Shown piece after piece: positions 54,246 to 63,978 of a stretch of DNA of 64,000 nucleotides. The DNA is taken from positions 124,001-188,000 of the forward strand of contig NZ_JAJUWR010000004.1 of NCBI RefSeq assembly GCF_021390545.1. The letters run 5' to 3'. A program made the translations under genes and the position numbers. The first letter of the stretch is position 1; each line of letters starts with the position of its first letter. This DNA is from Algoriphagus sp. AGSA1 (GTDB taxonomy: Bacteria; Bacteroidota; Bacteroidia; Cytophagales; Cyclobacteriaceae). The notes under the pieces were generated by a model. That model had not been told where the DNA came from. It ran no database searches and saw only the letters and a list, made by a program, of their open reading frames with translations.

Positions 54246-57200
54246 TCAGGCTATCTGACGGCTTTCTTGCCAGGTCTCTTCAAAACTGATATTGATTACA
54301 AAGCAAATACTGATATCCAAACCAAAGGTCACGGAAGCGGTACAATCTGTCCTTTCCGGACTGGAGATACGCTTCACAGAACCGCTCGCTTCTATATAAA
54401 TTGTCACACTGACAATACCTCCCAATAGATTTGCATGTCCCTTGAAAAGCATAAATGCCGTGATCTCAATAACATTGGCATCCGCATACATTTCACAGCC
54501 TACCATATAGGTCACACTGACATTTCCTACCACCGGAAGCCCCACGGAAATGTTAGCCCCAAATCCAAATTTCATCATAAGACTTGGGCCAATTTTGGTA
54601 TCGCAAGCGATCTTGACCTCTACTGATCCTACCGCATAAATAGTAGCTGCCCCTACGGTCACACACATAACCTCCAAGCCACCGTTGAATTGTACAAAAC
54701 CTCCGGCAGTTGGCAGCAATTGTTTAGGATCATTTGTCACTTTCAATGCTGCGTTGAAATAAACCCCCAAAGAGAGGCCTGCTTCTAATCTTAATGGGCA
54801 TTGGGGGGAGTTGTACACGGAGTCTTCTGGCGGAAACCTGATAAGGGGGATTTCCTTGGTGGCCTCAAATTTATATTCCCATATCTCACCCGCATTGCTC
54901 ATTGCTATCTGGAGCCCCTTTCTCATCACCGCACCATAATCTCCTGTACTCAAGGCAGCAAGCATCTGCAACAACTCAATTACGGGCTGTAGGGCATCGC
55001 TGAATTCTACTTCAGGAAGTGGTATCCCATCCAGTGGCCCCGGATTGTCCTTATCACCTGCATAGCCGGATTCTTTCCCCTTTCCTGCATCAAAATTCCC
55101 CTTGATAGTCATCAGTCGCTCAAAAGAGCCCAGATCCACAACCATAGCCACGTTATTCACTTTGCTTTTCCAGGTATCAGCCAGGTCATTTGCAAAGGAA
55201 TCCACATCAAAGTTGAGTTTGGAATCCACGTATTCCTTAGACCCGTTTTTATTTTGCTCAGCTTTGTATTCGATATAGATTTTCAAAGCATCCATATTGA
55301 CCAGATATAGTGGATCTAGACTTGGGATATCAAATGCCATAGCTTTGTTGAGAACACCATTCGCTTCGCCTGAAAGTAGTTTAAACCCTTTATCCACAAT
55401 CTTTCCGGCCTCTTCTTTGGCAGTGATCTCCATCAGTTCCAATACCTTCCTTCCACCATCTGTTGCAGTATTTTCTATAAAGGCCGCCACTTTATTGCCA
55501 TCTCCATCTACACCATCCAATAGTGCAATGGCCTTCCCAAAATTAGAATAGGCATCTCCCACATTTGGAAATATGCTACTGCCATTCATCAATTTGTAAG
55601 CATCTGAAAATATAGGAGGTGTCTTGCTTAACAGCTTTGATATTCCTTTCTTATAACTTGGGGTAAGGAACAGTGCCTTCTGGGTAGCGGTGCTTTGTAG
55701 ATACCCATAATTTATGGTGGCCGCCACGGGATTTCTGAGAATCTCCGTAGGATGCGCCAGCCTAACTAGATTACTGTTCACATCAGACTGGCTCACCACA
55801 GTTTCCTTCACCCATTTACCAATGCGGATCAAAGGAATAGGCACATGGGGTGGAAGTGGGGTTATTTCCCCTGAACCTGTATCGTGCTGGACCATGCTCC
55901 AACTGCCATCTTTGGGCAGAAGAACTGATCCCCGGGAAGCTGCCACAAAAATGGGGATATTAGCAGGGTTACCCGGTCTTACTGAAGGGGAAATATCGAA
56001 GCGGTTGATCTGCATCAGTTGTCCAGATTGCCCCACATCCATTACACAGTTAATGTCTCCTCCCATTAGCCCTCCCTGACTATCCAACAATAATTTGAGC
56101 TGGGCGGGTGTCAATGGGATACCGGGAGGGGACAATTGCACATAGCCAAGAATCTTTTTAGCGGGAGTTTTTCCGTTTTTATGCCCTTGGACCAGATTCT
56201 CAATCGCCACATCCGCATCAAAATATACGGCAGTACACCTTACTTCTTGTTCTAAAAAACTTTTACCTGGTGTAGTTTCATTATTGACTATTACATCTCC
56301 GCTTTCATTGATGTATTTTTTACCAATGGCAATTTGATTTGTGGTGACAAAATCAGCTATTGTACCATCTTCTTTGATGTTAGTGATATTGAACAAGCCT
56401 CTTAAAGTACCAGGGTGAAGTTCATAGCGCTGCTCTTCGACCAGATTTCCCGGCGTGCTCTCATCTACGAATTTTGCCCTAAAGTCAAAAATCCCGTCTG
56501 ATTCCGGCTGCCATCCGCTATCGGTCCTGTAGATAAAGCCCGAACTTGTCCTAAAAATGGTAATTGTCCGCACTACACGGATTCCCCAAGGGTAGATCAA
56601 ACTTTTCACCTGGATGACTTCATGCGCTGTCCTTCCTAACATGATGTCAAATCTGGCCTGGCTTGTTTGGGCGATTGCAGCAGATGGGCTAAGCCAATTA
56701 CTGAAACTACTAGCTCCATAACCGGTAAAGTCAATCTTACTGACCGGCACTCCTCTTTCATTAATTTGTGTTGGATTGGCCTGATCTACAAAAAACTCCC
56801 CATTGAATATGCGGGTCACACTATCCCCCAATGTACTGGCACCTGTAGCAACACCGTTCATTCCCAACACGTTGGCAAGCTGAACCGTGAATCCAGCAAA
56901 CATCGGAAGATCATTTTTCTTAGGTTCATCAGGATCTTTTTTACCGTAATTGCCGGCAGTGGCCCTAATCTGTATGCCTCCCTGCAGATCATTTGGAAAA
57001 TTAGGTCTGACCTGATCAAGCTGAGGTTTGACAGTCTCTTTCGGGTTGGTATGGGACAACTCTGCCATCGCTCTAAGTCCGAATGGAAGCGTAAACAAGG
57101 CCGCTACTTGCGTTTGCTTCTTCTGATACTTTTCCAGAATAAAATCAACAAGGGGCTTCGGTGAGATCGCAATTCTTTCCGGATGGTTGTTCACAAATCT

Positions 57201-59585
57201 TGTTGGTCCACCATCGTTAGGGTAATAATTGAAGAGTACAGGTGGGTCACCCGGCTTATTGGTACCAGGAGGTGACAAATTAAATATAGGTTCCCAAGCC
57301 ACCTGAGGCAACATAAACAGTCTGGTCATTGCTCCTTGGGCGATGACTTCCATCCCTTCTACTGAAATCAGCTGATTGTCGCTTTGGGAAACAGTGGCCT
57401 CTGAGCCGCTCACCGAGCTGACAACCCCAGTAGTCACCCGCTGCCCTCTGGACAACCCCAAACTTACTCCCAGTTGGTTGGCATTTGAACTTACATCAAG
57501 CAGTGCGAAAAAATCCGTCTCAAAAGGTCTGGTAAAGTTTTGAAGTTGGTCTTCATAAGGAGGTAAGGAATTAGCTACAGATGAAGACCTTATTGATGCC
57601 AATGACTTCAGCGTCTCCTTCCGTATATCAGAGGATTTCAGTTGATTCACAGCTATAAGGGCAGGCGAGGACATTTCGACTGAGGCAGCCCCTGGAGTGG
57701 CCGCAGAATTGTTCGCCGGGCCAAAATGAAACCCCACCTCAACCTTATCTGTTTTTTCATCTATGGGTTCTTGGGATACCTGACAAATCAACCAGTTTTG
57801 AATGCTATCCAATGAACTGCCTCTATTGCCAAATTGACGGTTTAAAACACCCAAATTAGCGACATATGGATCCGGCAACGTGGGCATGTAACTGATCATC
57901 CCGAAAACCAAAAATGTCTGGCTTTTAGTAATCCTACTCCAATCCGTGTCACACTCCCCGAACAACAAAGCTCCATTAACTGGAGACAGGGTGAAAAGTG
58001 CGTTTTCCAAGGCTATGGCAATACTTTTAAACGATGGCACTCTATCAAAAGGCAACTTATTGTCCCATAGTATATTATCATCCAGAATATAAACCAAATT
58101 CTTGTCATCCGAGCCTGCCATTAATAAAGCGGAGTTTTTGGTTTTGACCGCTACTGGAAGTCCGTTGACCTGCAAAGGTCTATCTACTTTAAGTTGGGCA
58201 TTAGCCAAGGCAATCAACATTTCTGTACCCTCCGCAAGAGAGTTGTACATAAAGATGGCTGACTTATTCAGCGCTAAAAAAACAGAAGTCCCATAAGGAT
58301 TCAACTCATCTTGCCAGTGCTCTAATTCCTGGAAAGCACCATCTCCGTCGGACTGGGGATCAGTCATCCCTATTCTACCGTTTTCTACAAGAATCTGTGG
58401 TTTTTCAAGTTTAAGGTTTTTACCTGTGAGCCCCTTCCATCTAAACTTCAGCCCCGGCTTTAACTCCTGCAGCATGCCCCCGGAACCTGCTACTTCTAAG
58501 GGGGCGTTTATATCCAGTTCCGCAGCTGGAATTGCCCACCAGGAATGACTGACGGGGGCATCCCCCTGGATCTCAACCATCGGGCTTTTTTGCTTTTTGG
58601 GAGCAAATTCAGCTGAGGAACAGCTATAAGGAATCAATAGCCTGGACAATTGAGTACTGTAAATAGGCACTTTATTGAGTCGGCTAAAAGACGCCGCCTG
58701 ACCATACACAGCCCATTGGGCCTTCCCGCTATCAGCTATTTGGGCTTTTGAAGCACCTGAGAATGAAAACTTCAAAGTGTCAGGGGTTTGGACTTTAGCC
58801 TCAAAAGCATCTTTTCCGTGTTTCTTCTTCGAATCTATGGCATCCGGTGTCTGATCCAGTTCCAGTGACACCTGAACATTGGTACTAGCCGCTAAGACTA
58901 GTTTTTGTCCCTGTAAGACCGGATTTGCACTCAACTGTATTTTACCGTCTTTGACTTTCAGCCCTGCATAACGGGTGTTTGGGGCATTTGTGGCAAGCAT
59001 GTCTGCGCGTACATAAAAACTCCCAGCTACAACATCATAGTTTTTTGACACCTCAACCGGCGGGGAATTAACTGGCCTAACCGCAAGATTTTGGAATGAC
59101 GCCTTAAACAAGATCACTGGTAAACTACTGTTTTGCTGATAAATAGCTATCAGCTTGGTAACCCTATAAAAATCAATGGCGATAACCCGTCCATCAGCTT
59201 TTGTCAGAGGGCCAATTGTTTTTTCCACCTTGGCACCGGCAGCCCATGCCGGAACGCTGGCCTTTATCTGTGTACTCCTGACAGGAACCTCACGTACAAA
59301 AGCCTTTAATTCTGGTTCTTCGTTTTTTGTCGCCTTTGTTTCAGTGGCTTTTTCAGCCTCTTTGCGTATCATCTCAATTTTTTTCTTCGGGATTCTATCC
59401 TGGAAAAAAAGCTCCGAACGTTCAAAACTGAATGGTTCAGCTTTAATTTCAGAACTATCCTGAATCAGAAGTGATTTGGCTAAGAGAGGCAATCCCTCCT
59501 CCCATAGTTTTTTGTCATTGGAGTTATCTGCACTCAGATGGCCGAATATTTCCGCTAACAGGGCTTGAATTTGATCTTTTTCCAT
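54246..59585 (-). CDS. giant hypothetical protein (1,779 residues), first gene of an operon
   Basis: It begins MEKDQIQALLAEIFGHLSAD with a helical N terminus, a Lys/Glu-rich linker (~72-105) and then a very long strand-rich body, with Gly/Asn/Pro-rich turns and no recognised enzyme motif. Near ~835 is FILEKYQKKQTQVAALFTLP; near ~1000, ARFDIMLGRTAHEVIQVKSL. A partly helical part (~1390-1570) precedes a last ~190-residue block of Gly-broken amphipathic strands (GVYFNAALKV, GFGANISVGLPVVGNVSVTY, FKGHANLLGGIVSVTIYIEA). No signal peptide. It must be expressed from a promoter in the AT-rich gap upstream. Function unknown; structural or effector role is only a guess. Confidence 0.85.
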   Translation of the reverse strand: MEKDQIQALLAEIFGHLSADNSNDKKLWEEGLPLLAKSLLIQDSSEIKAEPFSFERSELFFQDRIPKKKIEMIRKEAEKATETKATKNEEPELKAFVREVPVRSTQIKASVPAWAAGAKVEKTIGPLTKADGRVIAIDFYRVTKLIAIYQQNSSLPVILFKASFQNLAVRPVNSPPVEVSKNYDVVAGSFYVRADMLATNAPNTRYAGLKVKDGKIQLSANPVLQGQKLVLAASTNVQVSLELDQTPDAIDSKKKHGKDAFEAKVQTPDTLKFSFSGASKAQIADSGKAQWAVYGQAASFSRLNKVPIYSTQLSRLLIPYSCSSAEFAPKKQKSPMVEIQGDAPVSHSWWAIPAAELDINAPLEVAGSGGMLQELKPGLKFRWKGLTGKNLKLEKPQILVENGRIGMTDPQSDGDGAFQELEHWQDELNPYGTSVFLALNKSAIFMYNSLAEGTEMLIALANAQLKVDRPLQVNGLPVAVKTKNSALLMAGSDDKNLVYILDDNILWDNKLPFDRVPSFKSIAIALENALFTLSPVNGALLFGECDTDWSRITKSQTFLVFGMISYMPTLPDPYVANLGVLNRQFGNRGSSLDSIQNWLICQVSQEPIDEKTDKVEVGFHFGPANNSAATPGAASVEMSSPALIAVNQLKSSDIRKETLKSLASIRSSSVANSLPPYEDQLQNFTRPFETDFFALLDVSSNANQLGVSLGLSRGQRVTTGVVSSVSGSEATVSQSDNQLISVEGMEVIAQGAMTRLFMLPQVAWEPIFNLSPPGTNKPGDPPVLFNYYPNDGGPTRFVNNHPERIAISPKPLVDFILEKYQKKQTQVAALFTLPFGLRAMAELSHTNPKETVKPQLDQVRPNFPNDLQGGIQIRATAGNYGKKDPDEPKKNDLPMFAGFTVQLANVLGMNGVATGASTLGDSVTRIFNGEFFVDQANPTQINERGVPVSKIDFTGYGASSFSNWLSPSAAIAQTSQARFDIMLGRTAHEVIQVKSLIYPWGIRVVRTITIFRTSSGFIYRTDSGWQPESDGIFDFRAKFVDESTPGNLVEEQRYELHPGTLRGLFNITNIKEDGTIADFVTTNQIAIGKKYINESGDVIVNNETTPGKSFLEQEVRCTAVYFDADVAIENLVQGHKNGKTPAKKILGYVQLSPPGIPLTPAQLKLLLDSQGGLMGGDINCVMDVGQSGQLMQINRFDISPSVRPGNPANIPIFVAASRGSVLLPKDGSWSMVQHDTGSGEITPLPPHVPIPLIRIGKWVKETVVSQSDVNSNLVRLAHPTEILRNPVAATINYGYLQSTATQKALFLTPSYKKGISKLLSKTPPIFSDAYKLMNGSSIFPNVGDAYSNFGKAIALLDGVDGDGNKVAAFIENTATDGGRKVLELMEITAKEEAGKIVDKGFKLLSGEANGVLNKAMAFDIPSLDPLYLVNMDALKIYIEYKAEQNKNGSKEYVDSKLNFDVDSFANDLADTWKSKVNNVAMVVDLGSFERLMTIKGNFDAGKGKESGYAGDKDNPGPLDGIPLPEVEFSDALQPVIELLQMLAALSTGDYGAVMRKGLQIAMSNAGEIWEYKFEATKEIPLIRFPPEDSVYNSPQCPLRLEAGLSLGVYFNAALKVTNDPKQLLPTAGGFVQFNGGLEVMCVTVGAATIYAVGSVEVKIACDTKIGPSLMMKFGFGANISVGLPVVGNVSVTYMVGCEMYADANVIEITAFMLFKGHANLLGGIVSVTIYIEASGSVKRISSPERTDCTASVTFGLDISICFVINISFEETWQESRQIA

Positions 59586-59964
59586 GGTAAAAAGTTGTTT
59601 AAAATGGGAGCTTTTCCTTACAAAAACTGAAAAATCCGGTTTTAACTAAAAATCCAACGCAAACCAATTCTTGTTCAAAAAAGCTTTGTGAATATAAAAA
59701 TAAACACCCAATCAAACAACCCGTAACACACTGAAAACCTAATAATTATGATTTTTATTTTAGTATTTTTCGCAAATAAACCTAACTAAAATCCCCAATC
59801 CATTCTAGACATTTTGAACCTCAGGTTTGAAAAACCCCGTTTACGAATTCAACTCCTCAAAACCTTGCCCATTGGAAACCTGACAAAAATCTTATCCGTA
59901 TTTCTTTAGATTCATTCCAAATAGTTCTATTTTTGCCATCAGTCAACAGGCACTCTCTAATTCT
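59586..59964. other. 379-base divergent gap between the giant-gene operon and feoA
   Basis: AT-rich, no gene. The plus-strand feoA promoter lies at its right end. On the minus strand no exact TAnnTTTG is found before ATG 59585. Confidence 0.35.
59928..59935 (+). promoter_or_regulatory. -7 promoter element of the feo operon
   Basis: TATTTTTG, an exact TAnnTTTG match, 29 bases before the feoA ATG. No obvious Fur box was found by eye. Confidence 0.55.
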
Positions 59965-60192
59965 ATGTTCATTACCGCCGATACTATACCGGTCTCCCGG
60001 GCTGCGATCATCCAGGAAATCCTGGACTCCCCGTTGAAAATCAACTTGATGGAACTTGGATTTCTTCCTGGCAAAACGATCACTCTGAATCACTCTGCCC
60101 CCTTAGGAGGCCCTATGGCTTTCAAACTTGAAGAGTCCATTTTAGCCTTAAGAAAATCCGAAGCTTCTCTGATAGAAGTACAATTGCTCTGA
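59965..60192 (+). CDS. feoA: ferrous iron transport accessory protein FeoA
   Basis: A 75-residue SH3-like protein of the FeoA family: LMELGFLPGKTITLNHSAPL (~28-47) with the conserved L-x-x-L/M-G-F/L-x-P-G, followed by GGPMAFKLEESILALRKSEA. FeoA supports FeoB in the cytosol. It is separated from feoB by five bases and forms the first gene of the iron-uptake operon. Confidence 0.92.
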   Translation: MFITADTIPVSRAAIIQEILDSPLKINLMELGFLPGKTITLNHSAPLGGPMAFKLEESILALRKSEASLIEVQLL

Positions 60193-60197
60193 AATAC

Positions 60198-62327
60198 ATG
60201 CCTGAGTCCACAATTCCTCCCCAAGTAAAAGCCCCTAAAGTCGCAATAATCGGTAATCCGAATGTGGGCAAATCCACAATTTTCAACCAACTCACAGGAT
60301 TAAGCCAAAAAATCGGCAATTATCCCGGCGTAACGGTGGATAAAAAGACCGGGTGGATGAATTTTCGCGGAGGCAACTATGAGATCATAGACCTGCCCGG
60401 CACCTATAGTCTTTATCCCAATTCTGAAGACGAAATCATTGCCCATCGGGTATTGAATGAATTGCGAGATGAAGAAAGGCCTGAGTTTGTCCTGATGATC
60501 ATCGACTCCTGCCAGGTTTCTCGGGGTCTGTTTCTAGCCACACAATTATTGGACCTGGGGCTGAATTTGGCCTTGGTCTTCAATATGGCAGATATCGCGG
60601 CACGGAAGAACATTGCCATTAAAAGCTTTGAGATATTCAAAGCACTTGGAGTGCCTATACTAAGTACAGATGCAAGGGGAGATAAAGGCTTGGATCAAAT
60701 CCGGGAATTGATCCATGAACAGAATTTCAGTAAAAAATCCTCATTCGTAGAAATAGAAGAAATAGTACCGGCTTCTTTGCTTAATGAAGTCAAATCTAAA
60801 TTCGGATTATCAAATTCTTATCAGGCCTATCAGATGCTCAGGTTTGGGGAGAAAGACAAGGCATACTCCCATGAAAACAGAAGTTGGATAAAAGCAAAAC
60901 TTAGCGAAAGCGGAATAGATCTGGAAAAAGCCCAACTCGAGGAAACTAAGGTAAGGTACAAACAGATCACCGAGATAGTGGATAAAGCAGTGGTATTATC
61001 TCCTGAAACTAATAAGGAATCAGGGATTGACAAGATCTTGCTTCATCCGGTCTTCGGCTACTTGATTTTTGGAGCGATCCTGCTTCTGATATTCCAGGCC
61101 ATCTTTGCCTGGGCTTCGGTGCCCATGGACATGATTGACGGCTTTTTTGCTGAACTTTCGGGTTGGGTGTCCAGCCTACTCCCTGAAGGCCCTCTATCCA
61201 GTCTGATTACAGAGGGAATCATTCCGGGGATCGGAGGAGTAGTGATATTTATCCCCCAGATCGCCATGCTGTTTGGCTTCCTGGCAATTCTGGAAGATAC
61301 AGGCTACATGTCCCGGGTGGTTTTCCTTATGGACAGGTGGATGCGCCCTTTTGGCCTGCATGGAAAAAGCATAGTACCTTTGGTCTCTGGAGTAGCCTGC
61401 GCAATCCCCGGGGTCATGGCTGCGAGGAATATTGGCAATTGGAAAGAGAAAATCATCACCATCATGGTGACTCCGCTAATGAGTTGTTCTGCAAGACTCC
61501 CGGTTTACATTATCCTGATCGGACTGGTAGTGCCTGACGAGGTCATCTTTGGAATCTTCAACCTACAGGCAATGGCCTTGTTGGGAATGTATTTATTAGG
61601 GGTTTTGGGAGTTTTATTCACTGCATTACTCCTGAAATACATCCTAAAGACTGAGGAGAAAAGTTTTCTGATGGTAGAGCTTCCCACCTACCGCGCTCCT
61701 AGGTGGCTGGATGTATTGCTTACCATGTACAACAAATCAAAGACATTTGTCCTGGAAGCAGGTAAGGTTATTCTAGCGATTTCTATTGTTCTTTGGGTAC
61801 TGGCCTCCTATGGCCCACCAGAACGTATGGATTCAATCCGAACTGAGGCCGAAGCCAAAATTGCCCAATCTTCTCCTGATGAAATTGCTGAAATAGAAAA
61901 TGAAACCGCCTCACTCCTACTGGAGAACTCCTTTATTGGAATAATGGGAAGAACCATAGAACCGGTAATCAGACCATTGGGATATGACTGGAAAATCGGC
62001 ATCGCACTCATCACTTCCTTTGCAGCCAGAGAGGTGTTTGTATCCACGATTGCTACCATATATAGTATAGGGAGCGATACAGAAGATGAGCTTACAATCA
62101 GGGAAAAGCTCAATCAACAGGTCAATTCCGAAACCGGAGAGAAAGTTTACAATACCGCCACTGCTTTTTCACTTATGGTTTTCTATGCTTTTGCGATGCA
62201 GTGTATGAGTACTCTTGCGATTGTATATAGGGAAACCAAAGGCTGGAAATGGCCGTTGATACAGACAGTATATATGACCGCATTAGCGTATTTATCTTCT
62301 CTTTTGGTGTATCAGATTTTATCATAG
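60198..62327 (+). CDS. feoB: ferrous iron transporter FeoB
   Basis: A 709-residue Fe2+ uptake protein. The N-terminal G domain has GNPNVGKST (G1), DLPGTYSL (G3) and NMAD (G4); the GDI-like helical part follows (~170-270). The membrane part (from ~280) contains Gate motifs such as GVACAIPGVMAARN and MTPLMSCSARLPVYI (~410-440), with the Cys of SCSARLP that lines the path, and TSFAAREVFVSTIA. It ends with the next small gene one base away. Confidence 0.97.
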   Translation: MPESTIPPQVKAPKVAIIGNPNVGKSTIFNQLTGLSQKIGNYPGVTVDKKTGWMNFRGGNYEIIDLPGTYSLYPNSEDEIIAHRVLNELRDEERPEFVLMIIDSCQVSRGLFLATQLLDLGLNLALVFNMADIAARKNIAIKSFEIFKALGVPILSTDARGDKGLDQIRELIHEQNFSKKSSFVEIEEIVPASLLNEVKSKFGLSNSYQAYQMLRFGEKDKAYSHENRSWIKAKLSESGIDLEKAQLEETKVRYKQITEIVDKAVVLSPETNKESGIDKILLHPVFGYLIFGAILLLIFQAIFAWASVPMDMIDGFFAELSGWVSSLLPEGPLSSLITEGIIPGIGGVVIFIPQIAMLFGFLAILEDTGYMSRVVFLMDRWMRPFGLHGKSIVPLVSGVACAIPGVMAARNIGNWKEKIITIMVTPLMSCSARLPVYIILIGLVVPDEVIFGIFNLQAMALLGMYLLGVLGVLFTALLLKYILKTEEKSFLMVELPTYRAPRWLDVLLTMYNKSKTFVLEAGKVILAISIVLWVLASYGPPERMDSIRTEAEAKIAQSSPDEIAEIENETASLLLENSFIGIMGRTIEPVIRPLGYDWKIGIALITSFAAREVFVSTIATIYSIGSDTEDELTIREKLNQQVNSETGEKVYNTATAFSLMVFYAFAMQCMSTLAIVYRETKGWKWPLIQTVYMTALAYLSSLLVYQILS

Positions 62328-62328
62328 C

Positions 62329-62445
62329 ATGTGGCAGGAAATTCTCGTCGGTATTATAGTATTGGGGGCGATAGGCTATTTGGTGAAAAAATATTTTTTC
62401 AAATCCAAGACTGCGCCGGGATGTGATAAATGCGCCAAGCCTTGA
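62329..62445 (+). CDS. FeoB-associated Cys-rich membrane peptide
   Basis: A 38-residue peptide starting one base after the feoB stop: one membrane helix (EILVGIIVLGAIGYLV) followed by a basic turn and a tail with CDKC. This matches the FeoB-associated Cys-rich membrane proteins (PF12669-like), often the last gene of feo operons. The two Cys may bind iron. It is below the length at which open frames are usually reported. Confidence 0.85.
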   Translation: MWQEILVGIIVLGAIGYLVKKYFFKSKTAPGCDKCAKP

Positions 62446-62496
62446 ATTATACCGGGATCGATCTCTTAATGCCAGTTTTTTGATACTTTTAAGCCC

Positions 62497-63978
62497 ATGG
62501 GCAAAGTAGCCAAGCAGAGTATTCAGACCACCATTTTTTCTTACCTGGGCGTAGTCATAGGATATATCAATGTCCTGTGGCTCTATCCCTATGCCTTGGA
62601 TGCCTCTCAACTGGGGATATTCAGGACTATTCAGGATTTAGGGCTGCTTTTTGTACCCTTTGCCCAGCTTGGTGTAGGACATGGAATCACTAGGTTTTTC
62701 CCCAAACTTAAATCCCACCACTCCGCCTTTCTGAGTTACGGATTGGTTTTTTCCTTAGTGGGTTTTGCGTTGGTAAGCATAATTTTCTTAGGCTTCAAAG
62801 ACAGTATAGTAGAACTATTTGCGGTGAATTCTCCGGAAGTGATTGACTTTTTCGGCATAGTACTTCTGATCACTTTATTTGCGCTACTAGCCAGCATAAT
62901 GGATGCATATAGCCGTTCCTACGTAAAAGTGGCAGTCCCTACATTGATCAGGGAAGTTTTTCTGAGACTGCTGACTGGCATACTTGTCGGGATGTATCTG
63001 CTGGAATGGATCGCGTTTTCAGATGTTATGGTGGGTTTGGTAATGGTATATGGCCTTGCTTTTCTAGGGGTATTGGTTTATCTGCTGTGGCTAAAAGTCC
63101 TGGTATTGGATTTTCGCTGGAACACTTTTCCTAAAGGATTCCGAACCTCTTTTATGCAATTCAGCTTGGTGACTTTTCTTGCTACTGCCGCTTCCACCTT
63201 GATCATGAAGATCGATAGCATCATGGTGAGCTCCATGATAAGTCTGGAGGCTAACGCTATTTACACGATTGCTTTCAGTATGGCGCTAGTAATAGAGCTT
63301 CCCAGAAGAGCTATTTCCCAGGTAGTGATGCCTGTGATAGCCGATCATTTTGCCAAGGGCAACATCACCGAAATAAACAAGCTTTACAAGCAGGTGTCCA
63401 ACCGTCAGCTTTTTGTATGTCTCTTGCTTTTCATTGGACTCTGGGCAAATCTTGACTCCTTGTATCATTTTATTCCAAATCGGGAAATCTATGAGGCGGG
63501 AAAATATGTGGTGATCTTGATAGGATTAGGAAAGCTGATGGATGTGGTATTTTCTGTAAACGGTGAGATATTGGTTTTTTCAAAACACTACCATTTCAAT
63601 CTGGTTGCCACCATAGGCATGAGTATTTTCATCATCGTTTTGAATTATCTGATGATCCCCCTTTATGGAATCGAGGGCGCGGCAATGGCTTCAGCAGCGG
63701 TGATGTTGCTGTTTAACTTGGTGAAATATATTTTCCTGAAAGCAAAATTTGGTTTTGAACCGTTTTCGAAGGAAACCGCTAAGATCATCAGTGTAGGGAT
63801 ATTGACTTCTATTCCTGTTTATCTTATAGTATTGCCACTTGCCCCACTTCCAAGTATTGTGGTGACCAGTTTGGCTATTCTGATTTTATACCTTCTGATA
63901 TCCAGGTTATTCAACGTGGGCAGCGAAGAATGGGAATGGATAAAAAACAGAATAAAAAATCAAGAATCCCAAAACTGA
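62497..63978 (+). CDS. oligosaccharide flippase / polysaccharide biosynthesis protein (Wzx type)
   Basis: A 493-residue membrane protein with 12-14 helices. The N terminus KVAKQSIQTTIFSYLGVVIG and the following ALDASQLGIFRTIQDLGLLF fit the Wzx/RfbX branch of the MOP superfamily. MKIDSIMVSSMISLEANAIY (~232-251) marks the second unit. It flips lipid-linked sugars across the inner membrane. The gene starts 51 bases after the feo operon, with no glycosyltransferase in view; the cluster would lie to the right of the window. Confidence 0.88.
   Translation: MGKVAKQSIQTTIFSYLGVVIGYINVLWLYPYALDASQLGIFRTIQDLGLLFVPFAQLGVGHGITRFFPKLKSHHSAFLSYGLVFSLVGFALVSIIFLGFKDSIVELFAVNSPEVIDFFGIVLLITLFALLASIMDAYSRSYVKVAVPTLIREVFLRLLTGILVGMYLLEWIAFSDVMVGLVMVYGLAFLGVLVYLLWLKVLVLDFRWNTFPKGFRTSFMQFSLVTFLATAASTLIMKIDSIMVSSMISLEANAIYTIAFSMALVIELPRRAISQVVMPVIADHFAKGNITEINKLYKQVSNRQLFVCLLLFIGLWANLDSLYHFIPNREIYEAGKYVVILIGLGKLMDVVFSVNGEILVFSKHYHFNLVATIGMSIFIIVLNYLMIPLYGIEGAAMASAAVMLLFNLVKYIFLKAKFGFEPFSKETAKIISVGILTSIPVYLIVLPLAPLPSIVVTSLAILILYLLISRLFNVGSEEWEWIKNRIKNQESQN

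Noticed and set aside
56667..57164. 165-codon plus-strand frame inside the 1,779-residue gene
   Set aside because: It is antisense to an intact long frame, with no promoter or family resemblance.
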